Numbered from the stretch's first letter, positions 1-8,582 are shown. The stretch: DNA of 64,000 bases from VGMD01 sp964552055 (GCA_964552055.1 CAZKFL010000002.1:1-64000), one strand, 5' to 3'. The notes: a model not told the origin generated them from the sequence alone. Translations and numbers: made by a program.

Positions 1-42
1 TTGCGGACTAAACCGTGAGATAGTGACGTCTGACCCCCTGGT

Positions 43-654
43 TTAGCGCGATAGTTTCATGGTAATTTCGGCTACATGTTTCCCTTGAAATTTTGCGATA
101 TCGAGCTCATTTTGCGTCGGCATGCGTGAACCGTCATTTCCTGCAAGTGTGCCTGCGCCATACGGACTGCCGCCTATAATTTCGCTCATGTTAGTTAACC
201 CCTTACAACTGTAGGGGACTCCTACGATAATCATCCCATGATGAAGCAATGTCGTATGAAAACTCAAAATTGTTGACTCATGCCCACCATGCTGCGAACC
301 TGTTGACACAAAAACACTTCCGACTTTTCCGATGAGCGCTCCTGTAGCCCAAAGTTTACCTGTCTGATCCAAAAACGCACGCATCGAAGCGCTCATATTT
401 CCAAACCTTGTCGGCGTCCCAAAAATAATTGCATCAAACCCCACCAAATCATCCACCTTCGCAATCCTCATATCCTCAAAAGCTCTCCTAGCCTCCAAAG
501 CCCCCATCTTCCCAAGCACCTCATCCGGCAAAATCTCAGCCACTCTAAGAAGCTCACATTCCGCCCCCTTAACACCCAAAACCCCTTCCTCAATCGCCCT
601 AGCCAATTGATACACATGCCCATACAAACTATGCATGACAATTCCAACCTTCAT
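43..654 (-). CDS. wrbA: NAD(P)H:quinone oxidoreductase, WrbA type
   Basis: This is a cytoplasmic flavodoxin-fold FMN enzyme that reduces quinones by two electrons and so limits redox stress. The FMN phosphate loop is near residues 5-18. The family-diagnostic segments GTPTRFGNMSASMRAFLD (79-96) and STGSQHGGHEST (117-128) are intact. At 203 residues it is full length for WrbA. The ATG is preceded by GGGGAGG at good spacing. It is divergently oriented to the Cys-rich gene at 738, and the AT-rich 83-bp gap between them probably carries both promoters. I see no sign of decay. Confidence 0.93.
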   Translation of the reverse strand: MKVGIVMHSLYGHVYQLARAIEEGVLGVKGAECELLRVAEILPDEVLGKMGALEARRAFEDMRIAKVDDLVGFDAIIFGTPTRFGNMSASMRAFLDQTGKLWATGALIGKVGSVFVSTGSQHGGHESTILSFHTTLLHHGMIIVGVPYSCKGLTNMSEIIGGSPYGAGTLAGNDGSRMPTQNELDIAKFQGKHVAEITMKLSR

Positions 655-737
655 AAAACCTCCCCAAATTCATCCATATGCTATACTAAAAGAAAATAAA
701 TATTAAATTAATATAACAATATTAATAGGTAATTGAA

Positions 738-1445
738 ATGAGCGTTTCTCAATGCGTAATAGATTCTTGGAATAATATGCAGGTATTTTTAAAAAAAGAT
801 CCTTCCGGGGCCATAGATCCAGCTACAAATCTTCCGCTAGCTTATATTGTAGATGATCAAACAACAGCTATATGTGAGCAATTTTGTTATAATACGCCTG
901 GTAATTGCGCTACCTTAGCAGGGACAAACACTCAATGCGAAAGAACATTTGGGGATTTTATAGCTGATTTAGGTAATGTTTCTGGATACTATTGTAATAT
1001 TCCGGGTATGAGGTGTGATGGCTCTATTACGACACCAATTGGTGTTTTTGCAACTAAACTATTTAATTTAAATTACACTCTAACAAATAACGGATTTGTT
1101 GATGCAATCAATTGTTCATATGGGGAGTCAGCACTTAAGCCTACAAGTGAGTGGTGTACAGCTGCGAATATGGCTATTCCATCCTCCTCGTCTCCAAACA
1201 CTTGTTGGTGTGTATCAGCAAGAGGGGTTGTAGGAAACGCACTTGCCGATGGATCTGGCTATGTTCCAGGTTGTAACTGCACTAATAATAGTTCGGTTTC
1301 ACTTGGTTTAATTACACATTTTAACAACTATATGAGGCAAAATAATATGAGTTTTTTATTCGGTTCATTCGCTAGCCTACCACAACCTACAAACTATCAA
1401 TCCTACTCATGCAAAACTGTTAATCCGCCGTGTCAAAGTCCTTAA
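738..1445 (+). CDS. Cys-rich protein of unknown function
   Basis: I do not recognise this 235-residue protein. It is rich in Ser, Thr and Asn and has about 15 cysteines, several in close pairs (CWC near 155-157, CNC near 178-180). No N-terminal signal peptide or membrane segment is visible. The ATG follows AGGTAATTGAA, a weak ribosome site. Its composition resembles the proteins at 2721 and 19058, suggesting a shared lineage-specific class, but I see no alignable motif. The cysteine load would suit an oxidising compartment or metal binding. That is inference only. Confidence 0.6.
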   Translation: MSVSQCVIDSWNNMQVFLKKDPSGAIDPATNLPLAYIVDDQTTAICEQFCYNTPGNCATLAGTNTQCERTFGDFIADLGNVSGYYCNIPGMRCDGSITTPIGVFATKLFNLNYTLTNNGFVDAINCSYGESALKPTSEWCTAANMAIPSSSSPNTCWCVSARGVVGNALADGSGYVPGCNCTNNSSVSLGLITHFNNYMRQNNMSFLFGSFASLPQPTNYQSYSCKTVNPPCQSP

Positions 1446-1476
1446 TGATTCGAACCGGGTATGATTCGAACCGGGT
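1445..1476. repeat. Two tandem copies of a 16-bp unit resembling a tRNA T-arm
   Basis: The unit ATGATTCGAACCGGGT occurs at 1445-1460 and again at 1461-1476. On the minus strand it reads CGGTTCGAATC, which looks like a tRNA T-loop, but no acceptor or anticodon arms surround it. It starts at the last base of the preceding stop codon. It may be a duplicated tRNA-derived scar. Confidence 0.6.
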
Positions 1477-1538
1477 GTGCAGTTATGTAGTTTTAATCTG
1501 CGATTGAGGTCAAGTTCATTAATGAAAGGGTCATGAAA

Positions 1539-1602
1539 GTAAAAGGGTCAGGCTTGACATTCTGATATTTGTAAAAGGGTCAGGCTTGACATTCTGATAT
1601 TT
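1539..1602. repeat. Left REP-like repeats of the RAYT element (two 32-bp copies)
   Basis: Two identical 32-bp units lie head to tail at 1539-1570 and 1571-1602. Each contains the near palindrome GTCAGGCTTGAC followed by ATTCTGATATTT. An inverted relative lies just after the transposase at 2602-2628. Repeats of this kind are the expected substrates of REP-associated tyrosine transposases. Confidence 0.8.
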
Positions 1603-1665
1603 GAAAGATAATATATTTTTGATTAAGATTGATCTAATTTTCATTTTCATATATATTTTTTCTTT

Positions 1666-2598
1666 ATGGCGAGGCGTGCAAGGATTCATTTACCTTCATT
1701 GATTTATCATGTGATGCTAAAAGGTAATGATGGTCAGCCTATTTTTTTCAATGATGCTGATCGATGCAAAATGTGCTTTTTATTGCAAGAAGGTGTTCAG
1801 CGTTTCGGGCATAAGATACATGCGTTTTGTTTCATGAAAAACCATGTGCATTTTGCGATTCAGGTTAATGAAGTTAGTCTTTCTCGTATCATTCAAAATC
1901 TTGCATTTCGTTATACGCGGTATATTAACAGAGAATATGGGCGAGTCGGCCACTTATTTCAAGGGCGCTTTAAATCAATAATTGTGCAAGGGAGTATCTA
2001 TTTTAATCAGCTGATCAGATATATCCACCTTAATCCGAACAGAGCGCATCTTGTAGTGCAACCGGAAAATTATCAATGGAGTAGTCATAGTCATTATTTA
2101 GGTTTAAATCAATGTTTGTGGGTCACAAAAAATGACGTTTTGCAAAAATTTGGGGTTTCAGATCCGGAGGCGTTAAAAAACTTTGAGGAGTTTGTTTTAT
2201 CAGGTATTGGAATTGAGCCAGAATATGATTTCAAAAGAGGAATTACTGACGGGATTTTAGGTGATGTTGATTTTTTAGAGAGTTTTGCTGCTCCTACTAA
2301 GAATGTTCCTGAGGAATTAAGTTTATCCGATGTTGTAAGTAAACTATCTTGTTACTTTAATCTGTCTGAATCTCTTCTAAAAGGTCCGGGCAAGGGAAGA
2401 TCGGAATCTCAGGCACGGGCAGTATTAGCATTTTTGGTTCGTGAATCAGGGCATATCCCATTAGAAGATCTTGCAAAGTATCTAAATCGCCATGCAAGTG
2501 GTCTTAGTCGTCTCGCAACTAATTTTGCAATGAAAATTAACGAATCGGAAAGCATTAATGATCAGGTGGAAGAGATAAGAGATTTGCTTTCTAGTTAG
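1666..2598 (+). CDS. REP-associated tyrosine transposase (RAYT, Y1_Tnp family)
   Basis: This single-strand transposase belongs to the HUH/Y1 (IS200-like) superfamily and acts on REP-type palindromes. The N-terminus MARRARIHLPSLIYHVMLKG is typical of RAYTs. The HUH motif is in FCFMKNHVHFAIQ (His-x-His near residues 60-62), and the catalytic Tyr lies in the FNQLIRYIHLNPNRAHLV helix. Residues about 245-305 form a DnaA-like helical tail (SQARAVLAFLVRESG, LAKYLNRHASGLSRL) seen in some RAYT groups. It has 310 residues and appears intact. No good ribosome site precedes the ATG. It is bracketed by the inverted repeats at 1539-1602 and 2602-2628. Confidence 0.88.
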   Translation: MARRARIHLPSLIYHVMLKGNDGQPIFFNDADRCKMCFLLQEGVQRFGHKIHAFCFMKNHVHFAIQVNEVSLSRIIQNLAFRYTRYINREYGRVGHLFQGRFKSIIVQGSIYFNQLIRYIHLNPNRAHLVVQPENYQWSSHSHYLGLNQCLWVTKNDVLQKFGVSDPEALKNFEEFVLSGIGIEPEYDFKRGITDGILGDVDFLESFAAPTKNVPEELSLSDVVSKLSCYFNLSESLLKGPGKGRSESQARAVLAFLVRESGHIPLEDLAKYLNRHASGLSRLATNFAMKINESESINDQVEEIRDLLSS

Positions 2599-2601
2599 TT
2601 C

Positions 2602-2628
2602 AAATGTCAGAATGTCAGGCCTGACCCC
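2602..2628. repeat. Right REP-like inverted repeat of the RAYT element
   Basis: This segment contains the perfect palindrome GTCAGGCCTGAC. It reads as the reverse complement of the left repeats with two substitutions over about 26 bp. It starts a few bases after the transposase stop, so the element is roughly 1539-2628. Confidence 0.8.
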
Positions 2629-2720
2629 AAATTTCCCCATTAATAATGAATAGCTTAAGTCTTTAGAAGATTTGTTTATCATCAAGTAATAAAAAACTAT
2701 AATTAATGAGGGATTGAAAA

Positions 2721-4514
2721 ATGACAGCTCCAAGCATTCAATTTAATAATAACGTGGGATCAGATTTTTATATTTGCCCTTCTTCAGATTCAACTTCAAA
2801 TTCATGCATTAATGTCCCTGCGGCTCTTTCAAAAACGAAGTCAAGTAGTGTTGTCATTTCTAATTACCCGAATCCATTATATATTTGCATTGCTCAACCT
2901 TCAGGCGATGAACTTACATTGATTTCTACAGTTACATCAAATTCGGATACAGTTACATCAAATTCGGTTGAAACGATTAAAACGATTGTAACGGTAGCTG
3001 ATAATCAGGATATAAACACGGTAGGTTCAATAATGCAAATATTAATAGTAAGTCAACCTACCTCAATAGTAAGTCAACCTACCTCAATAGTAAATCAGGA
3101 CCCATATGATTTTGTTGTGAATACTAATAGTTTTTCCTATGATACAACAAAGTACGAGGTGGTTGCTCTTACAAATAATCTTGTAGCAAATTATAATGTC
3201 TCAACTAATCAATATGACAATAACTACTTACTTATTTTGGAATCAGACCCAGACATTAATTATTTTCAAGGTGGTGTGTTTGGTCCAAATTGTTTAGTAA
3301 GCTATTTTGAAAATTGCAGTGTACCTAAAACAGTTGATAACAAAGTTAATACCAAAACTAAAACATGTGAAAAACCTAAAATATCACTTTCTAATACTTG
3401 TTATGTTTACTTAGGTCAAGACTATAGTATTCATTATGCCCCTGAATTCCCATTAACTTTAATTACTGCTCTAGATTCTGGAATGTGTCTTGGTACAATT
3501 TTATCCAATGGGTCTAGTAATCCATTCCAATTGCCAACGGTCAATGACCCCATGCAAGAGATCTGTGTTGAATTTGATATCGGTGGTTCTTTAATTCCAT
3601 ATCCATTTCCACTTATAACATTACCTTTGGGTGTTTTAAAGCCACTTTGTAGTGGAGAATTTCAACTGATAAATCACACTTCGACAGATTTATATCTTTC
3701 AGCTTCGCAAGATTCGATTACTAATGCTCTCAAAATCCCTGCCTATAATGACTCAAATCCAACTACTTATATTCCTGCTAGCTATATCAATCCAGAGACT
3801 TTCTACGTGTGCTCAAGTAATTTAACAGAAAATGCTTGTAACTTGATTTCTACACTAACGTATTTGCCGGAATATTTTGCTGGAAGTGCAGATAATCCTT
3901 TTGGCAAATTATCCATAAATGATAATCAAAACCACACAAATTCAAACCCACTATTTGTTGTGGTTTCAACTTTTTCGGAATATGAGAATCCTAACAATCC
4001 GGACCATGTTTTAGCACAATTACAAACAATTGAGATTTTCCAAGCAGTGCCCTCTGTTGGAGGAGCTTATCAGAATATGATCCAAATTATTAATCAAATT
4101 TCATCTACAAACTCAAATCCGCATGGGCCAGATACCTCTATTAGCGTTCTAAGTACCGTATCTAGTAAGGGTTATCAAGATTATCCAGATAAGGGAATAG
4201 GAATATTTGGAGAAAATTGCCAGATGAATATAGACATAAATTATAATGTTTCTTTTAACACTTCGCCCATAACAGATAGTTGTTATCTGTTTTCTACAGG
4301 TTCAAATGCTATCTCAGGCTGTTATTTTCCTATAGTAAGTGAAACGAATGGCTGTGTGGGACAAATAACTCTTTCAAATGGTGTCTTTAATGCATCAGCA
4401 TCTTCACAATGTCCTTATATATCAGACGTGGATGGCTTCGATTCACGTAAGACGGATAGCGCTATTAGCATTGCTGTTAAGGGCTCTACAGTCATTGCAA
4501 GTGATGGAACTTAA
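2721..4514 (+). CDS. Large Ser/Thr/Asn-rich protein with an internal duplication, unknown function
   Basis: I do not recognise this 597-residue protein. It is built of two related halves, about residues 8-270 and 316-560. GSDFYIC near 13-19 corresponds to TDLYLSA near 322-328. GPNC at C191 corresponds to GENC at C500. CLGTILSNG at C256 corresponds to CVGQITLSNG at C545. It is predicted beta-rich and has no signal peptide. Two pairs of tandem 21-bp repeats (2928-2969 and 3045-3086) add 7-residue repeats in frame. The ATG follows GAGGG at good spacing. The stop lies four bases from the convergent transporter stop. A secreted or surface role is plausible but not shown. Confidence 0.65.
   Translation: MTAPSIQFNNNVGSDFYICPSSDSTSNSCINVPAALSKTKSSSVVISNYPNPLYICIAQPSGDELTLISTVTSNSDTVTSNSVETIKTIVTVADNQDINTVGSIMQILIVSQPTSIVSQPTSIVNQDPYDFVVNTNSFSYDTTKYEVVALTNNLVANYNVSTNQYDNNYLLILESDPDINYFQGGVFGPNCLVSYFENCSVPKTVDNKVNTKTKTCEKPKISLSNTCYVYLGQDYSIHYAPEFPLTLITALDSGMCLGTILSNGSSNPFQLPTVNDPMQEICVEFDIGGSLIPYPFPLITLPLGVLKPLCSGEFQLINHTSTDLYLSASQDSITNALKIPAYNDSNPTTYIPASYINPETFYVCSSNLTENACNLISTLTYLPEYFAGSADNPFGKLSINDNQNHTNSNPLFVVVSTFSEYENPNNPDHVLAQLQTIEIFQAVPSVGGAYQNMIQIINQISSTNSNPHGPDTSISVLSTVSSKGYQDYPDKGIGIFGENCQMNIDINYNVSFNTSPITDSCYLFSTGSNAISGCYFPIVSETNGCVGQITLSNGVFNASASSQCPYISDVDGFDSRKTDSAISIAVKGSTVIASDGT
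2928..2969. repeat. Tandem 21-bp in-frame repeat (TVTSNS units)
   Basis: Two copies of a 21-bp unit beginning ACAGTTACATCAAATTCGG lie at 2928-2948 and 2949-2969. The copies differ only in the last two bases, and they add one seven-residue unit to the protein at 2721-4514. Confidence 0.85.
3045..3086. repeat. Tandem 21-bp in-frame repeat (SIVSQPT units)
   Basis: Two identical 21-bp copies (3045-3065 and 3066-3086) encode SIVSQPT repeats, followed by a partial third unit, SIVNQ. Identity at the base level points to recent slippage. Confidence 0.85.
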
Positions 4515-4518
4515 GGTG

Positions 4519-5751
4519 TTAGTGTTGGGGATTGAGCTTTCTTGTATAATTGTGATACATGAGGGTAATGGTTGTGGTTGTTGCAAGAAGGATCCAATAC
4601 CAGGCAATGCTGCTTGTAATGCCTGTTTTTTGATAGAGAAAGAGTGAAATCGCGGCAGTGGGGCTTCCGAGGAGTTGGTTGCCTATGGCGTATCCAAATG
4701 AGATGATTGTGTAGCGATGTGCAGCGGGTATTAGCGTCCTTGCCCATGCATGGAAAGGCGCGCAAAAAGCAACGCCAAATGTGACGAGGGTTAGTCTTAC
4801 AAGAATCATTTGGAGAAATGAGGCGTTTTTTAAAGAGGAAAATAGGGGGATTGCAAATAAAATGATGCATATTGCGGCGCCAAGCATCAGTTTTTCTCTG
4901 GATATTTTTTTGGCAAGATAACCAAAGCAGGGGAGCGCGCAAAAATCAAAGAAGAGAAGGTATGTATTTGCTTTCATAACTTCAGCTTTTGTTAATGTGG
5001 AGATAAGAGGGATAAATCCATTCATTAAAATGACTGATACAGAATAGGTTGCGCTATCAAATCCTGAGGTGAGAATAATTGCTAATAGTGCTTTTTTTTG
5101 ATTCCAGAATACATTTTTTATTGGCATTCGTGCCTCTATGTTTTGCGGCAAATCGCAATTGGTTTTTCGAATTATGCACCCAAATAGCGCTGTAAGAAAA
5201 CCGCAGACATAAAGAAAGCGCCATGCGGGATTAACAATATTATAATGGCTAATCAAAAAGACTCCAAATGACGCTAGCAAAATCCCTCCGATAGTGGAAG
5301 CCCCATAGAAACTACTTAAAAAGTCGTGATCTTTTCCTTCTGCGTTGTCCAGTAAATAGACAGCGCCGCCCATAGTCTCTCCTGCCGCTAAAAAGTTTTG
5401 CAAGATCCTTGCAAGTATAAATAGTACAGGCGCTAATACTCCGATTTGCTGAAAAGGGGGCATACAAGCAATAAATCCTGATAATATTGCCATGCCTACC
5501 AAACTTATAAAAAGTGCTTGTCCTCGTCCATAAACATCGCCAATGTAACCAAATACAAGCGCTCCAATTGGGCGTATAACCATACTTATTGGGATAATTG
5601 CGTATGTGAAAATTAGAGCCGTAATTGGATCATTCTGAGGAAAAATTAATGGGGCCAAAAATGGTGATAAAAACCCAAATAGAGCGGTATCATAGTGTTC
5701 AAAGAAATTACCTAAAAAAATTGTAAATTGGAAAGCCCGTTTTGACCCCAT
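4519..5751 (-). CDS. MFS transporter of the metabolite:H+ symporter (MHS, ProP-like) family
   Basis: This inner-membrane symporter has about 12 predicted helices. The N-terminal NFFEHYDTALFGFLSPFLAP segment, the VIRPIGALVFGYIGDVYGRG loop 2-3 motif and the LARILQNFLAAGETMGGAVYLLD segment are hallmarks of the MHS group, whose members import proline, betaine, citrate or related solutes. The substrate cannot be read from sequence. I chose the ATG at 5751 because GGAAGAG precedes it. A TTG 57 bases further upstream would place the start inside the hairpin at 5808-5860. Length from this start is 410 residues, normal for the family. Confidence 0.85.
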   Translation of the reverse strand: MGSKRAFQFTIFLGNFFEHYDTALFGFLSPFLAPLIFPQNDPITALIFTYAIIPISMVIRPIGALVFGYIGDVYGRGQALFISLVGMAILSGFIACMPPFQQIGVLAPVLFILARILQNFLAAGETMGGAVYLLDNAEGKDHDFLSSFYGASTIGGILLASFGVFLISHYNIVNPAWRFLYVCGFLTALFGCIIRKTNCDLPQNIEARMPIKNVFWNQKKALLAIILTSGFDSATYSVSVILMNGFIPLISTLTKAEVMKANTYLLFFDFCALPCFGYLAKKISREKLMLGAAICIILFAIPLFSSLKNASFLQMILVRLTLVTFGVAFCAPFHAWARTLIPAAHRYTIISFGYAIGNQLLGSPTAAISLFLYQKTGITSSIAWYWILLATTTTITLMYHNYTRKLNPQH

Positions 5752-6079
5752 TCGATACACTCTTCCTACGCTGGCATTACCCAGATCAGGTATTAGGGTT
5801 TTTCTCAACCGAGACTCTAACTTTAAACCTAAGTTTCCTGTTTAAAGTTAGAATCTCGGTACCCCTGGTGTTAATAAAGAAAAGTATTCTATAAAAATGA
5901 CAAATTTTTAGCAATTATGAGAACTAATCTATCTCTTTTTTTGAGATATTCTCAATGATTCACTCTTTTGCTAGTGCTTTTATGTGACTTGCTGATAATT
6001 GGATGAGGTTGTTATTTAACTGAATTTCTAGTAGGCTATCCAAAGATTGTTTTTCAATTACTAGTTAGGAGGTGAGGAT
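5752..6079. other. Intergenic region between divergent genes
   Basis: This 328-base gap separates the MHS transporter from the repeat protein at 6080. It holds the strong inverted repeat at 5808-5860. The rest is AT-rich with no coding signal and should contain both promoters. A perfect ribosome site (AGGAGGT, 6067-6073) ends it. Confidence 0.6.
5808..5860. repeat. 21-bp inverted repeat, stable hairpin
   Basis: The arms at 5808-5828 and 5840-5860 pair with one mismatch over 21 bp around an 11-base loop. Neither side has a T-tract, so it is not a standard terminator. It lies upstream of both divergent genes and could be an operator, a folded leader for the transporter or a small mobile repeat. 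Confidence 0.75.
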
Positions 6080-8443
6080 ATGGCGTTTGGATTAGCGGAG
6101 AAGGGGCTCTTTGACAGAATTTTTGATGATGTGGGCGGAATTGGTGGAGGAGGCTCGGGCGCTGGAGGCGGCGGTTCTGCGGGAGCCTTGCAGCCTGCTA
6201 GACCAGTTGGAAGGGGTGCAAGGAAGCATAATCATTCGGAAGTTGAAGGAGAGAGTGATCAAAGGGATTTTAAAAGAGTTACAATTGAAGGTGGCGGTGG
6301 TTCCGGATCTCCTTCCCCAATTGAAAGGTCTTTTGAGGATGTGAAAAAAATATTTTTAGAGGCAATAAAATTGCCAGTAGAAAGTGCAGTGAGAACGCTT
6401 AAAGAAGTTATTGATTATAGCAATAGCCAAGGATACCCTCTTGCAAAGCTTAATTTCAAGTTGTTGCAAAAGAATACTGTTTTGAGTGAACGTGTAAGTA
6501 GAGAAGTTGTTGATTTACCTCTTTTGATAGATGTCATGAAAAAACCTGCCTTATTACTTACTATCGATGATCCTAAAAAATGTAGCGAAACTATCTGTCT
6601 TGCTGCACTCCAAGTTATTCCTTCGATGTTTCGTGAGCATGTGCCTAGTCAAAAAATAAAAAATGTCTGCAGATATATGTTGAGAAACGGCGCAAGGTAT
6701 TTAAAATATGTTGACGAAAAGTTAAAAAATGCGGAAATGTGTGAGTATGCACTAAAAAAGGGCGTAGAAGCTTTTATGTATTTTCCAGAGGTGGAAAAAA
6801 CAAAAGGCATCTGTCTTAAGATCCTGGATATGGACCCTGGATTATTTAACTATGTCCCGCTTGAATTAAAAACATATGAATTCTGCCTTCAATGGGTTCA
6901 TAAATCCGGAAGGACTCTTGCGGATGTTCCTAAAAATTTACTAGATCAAGCTATATGCAGAACAGCAATGCAGAGTAATCTTGACGCTTTTGAATATGTC
7001 CCTGCTAAATTGATTGCCTATGATGATTGTTTACTTGCAATAAAAGGATGTTCGAATATCCATCTAATTAATGTTTTTAGACATATCCCTAAAAGGTATC
7101 ACACATTTGAAATCTGTCTTGTAGGTGTAAATAGATCAGTCAAGCTTCTTAATGAAATAAAAAATACAGAAATTTTTTATAAGGTTATTGAGGAATTGTT
7201 TGCAAATAGTTCCACCTTTACTTTTAACAAGTCTTTTGAAGTTTTTTTCCAGGATCTAATTGCATTGAATCCTTTAATTATTAATAAAATTTCAGATAAA
7301 TACAAAAGAAAGGTAGATTGGGACGTTGCCTTCGTGCCTCAAGTTAAATTGGAAATGGTAGCTTTTATAGAGCATTCATCTGGCGATGGAAGTGTAGATG
7401 CACTATTAGAAAAACTGAGAAGCTATGTTACTGCCCGATTTGTTTTAACTCATCCTTACTATGAAGTAATACAAATAGTTACAGATAGATTGCGTGATCA
7501 TGAAGCATTTCTCGGAACTCCTCAAAGAGAGAAAAGGGAAGCTCTAGATGCTTGGTACCTGCACATCAAATCATTGCTAAAAAGCATTGATCAAGTAATT
7601 GACGGTTCTTCAGAAAGAGATACTGAAAGCAAAGAGCAGTTACTTCAGCTATTTTCCGTTTGTGGCGGGGGGTGGCAGGCGCAATTAGAACAAATGCAGT
7701 CACAACTAGTTATCTATAATAATGCTCCCCCTACGATAATGACAGGTTTAGTGATTAAAAAATTTACTGAAGGAGTCATCGAGCAAATCTATAGAGAGTA
7801 TAGAGAATGGTGTGAAAATCATCTAGACGAATACCCTGATATGACTATAGAATATTTAGAAGCGTACGTTGTTCATTCTATCAACTACTTTCATATGACG
7901 TTGAAAGATTACCTGTTATCTACAACACTAGAGGATCATCTAGCTGATGTAGAATGGACAGATGATGATATTAAAGAGGAGTTTTTTAAAAAATATACAG
8001 TTGAGGCCCTTGTCAAAGAGCTTTCAGAAGCATACAGAAGTGAGGGTAGCGCTTTACAAGAGGGGTTAGCTAAATTTATTCAGGATTCTATGTTTAAGGG
8101 ATGTCCTACGAATCCCGAATTCGATGCGAAGATTGCAGAGGAAAGAGAAGAATTTAAGGACCTTCTTAAAACGCGTGCAGAAAATCGAGAAGTTTTGTGG
8201 TATAAAATGAGTGTTCACTTATCTACAGGCATTCCCCGAGATGAAATTTCTCTAAAAACATCTGATGATCTATTAAAAGCTTTTGATAGAAGGCATCAAA
8301 TAAAAGTAGAGGGCCTTGCAATCGAAAAATTCAATCAAAAATATAGAGAAGAGGTTACAGGTTTGATTACAGATGAAGGGCTTAAAGAAATTTTATTGGC
8401 AATGGGATTTTTAAGCTGTAGAGAGGGAATTTTTAGTCCCTAG
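6080..8443 (+). CDS. Repeat protein with seven Cys-anchored 24-residue units (DUF4116-like solenoid)
   Basis: This is a 787-residue protein of unknown function. Residues about 18-80 are low complexity and rich in Gly and Ser (GGGGSGAGGGGSAGA). Cysteines at 173, 197, 221, 245, 269, 293 and 317 are exactly 24 residues apart, with an eighth at 346 after a 29-residue unit. Most units contain a Phe/Leu-x-x-Val-Pro core. This resembles DUF4116-type helical repeats, probably an alpha solenoid for protein binding. The C-terminal 430 residues are helical and charged, with no motif known to me. AGGAGGT at 6067-6073, six bases before the ATG, predicts strong translation. The architecture suggests a secreted effector, by inference. 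Confidence 0.75.
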   Translation: MAFGLAEKGLFDRIFDDVGGIGGGGSGAGGGGSAGALQPARPVGRGARKHNHSEVEGESDQRDFKRVTIEGGGGSGSPSPIERSFEDVKKIFLEAIKLPVESAVRTLKEVIDYSNSQGYPLAKLNFKLLQKNTVLSERVSREVVDLPLLIDVMKKPALLLTIDDPKKCSETICLAALQVIPSMFREHVPSQKIKNVCRYMLRNGARYLKYVDEKLKNAEMCEYALKKGVEAFMYFPEVEKTKGICLKILDMDPGLFNYVPLELKTYEFCLQWVHKSGRTLADVPKNLLDQAICRTAMQSNLDAFEYVPAKLIAYDDCLLAIKGCSNIHLINVFRHIPKRYHTFEICLVGVNRSVKLLNEIKNTEIFYKVIEELFANSSTFTFNKSFEVFFQDLIALNPLIINKISDKYKRKVDWDVAFVPQVKLEMVAFIEHSSGDGSVDALLEKLRSYVTARFVLTHPYYEVIQIVTDRLRDHEAFLGTPQREKREALDAWYLHIKSLLKSIDQVIDGSSERDTESKEQLLQLFSVCGGGWQAQLEQMQSQLVIYNNAPPTIMTGLVIKKFTEGVIEQIYREYREWCENHLDEYPDMTIEYLEAYVVHSINYFHMTLKDYLLSTTLEDHLADVEWTDDDIKEEFFKKYTVEALVKELSEAYRSEGSALQEGLAKFIQDSMFKGCPTNPEFDAKIAEEREEFKDLLKTRAENREVLWYKMSVHLSTGIPRDEISLKTSDDLLKAFDRRHQIKVEGLAIEKFNQKYREEVTGLITDEGLKEILLAMGFLSCREGIFSP

Positions 8444-8478
8444 AATCTTTGATAAAACCTAAAATTTGTAAAAATTTT

Positions 8479-8568
8479 AGAGCCTGTTTAATATTACGAA
8501 AAATTTTCACGAATTTCTAGCGGATTTTAGCAAACAAATCATCCGATCAGAGATATTAAACAGGCTCT
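8479..8568. repeat. 90-bp MITE-like element with 16-bp perfect terminal inverted repeats
   Basis: AGAGCCTGTTTAATAT at 8479-8494 is repeated as its exact reverse complement at 8553-8568, with a 58-base AT-rich interior. The right interior (8526-8563) matches a segment at 28411-28449 with a handful of differences, so it is a dispersed family. There is no open reading frame inside. Confidence 0.75.
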
Positions 8569-8582
8569 TAGGTTAAATTTTT

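Noticed and set aside
1445..1476. Possible tRNA gene
   Set aside because: Only the T-arm sequence is present. No acceptor, D or anticodon arm can be folded around it.
1539..1602. Possible CRISPR repeats
   Set aside because: Only two copies directly abutting with no spacers, and an inverted copy behind a RAYT gene. They are transposon-linked REP repeats.
4378..4942. Short overlapping frames at the junction of the 2721 gene and the transporter
   Set aside because: They lie in other frames of two well-supported genes and have Cys/Trp-rich, non-protein-like composition.
5752..5808. TTG start of the MHS transporter
   Set aside because: It begins inside the inverted repeat and adds unconserved residues. 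The ATG at 5751 has a ribosome site and begins at the first conserved segment.
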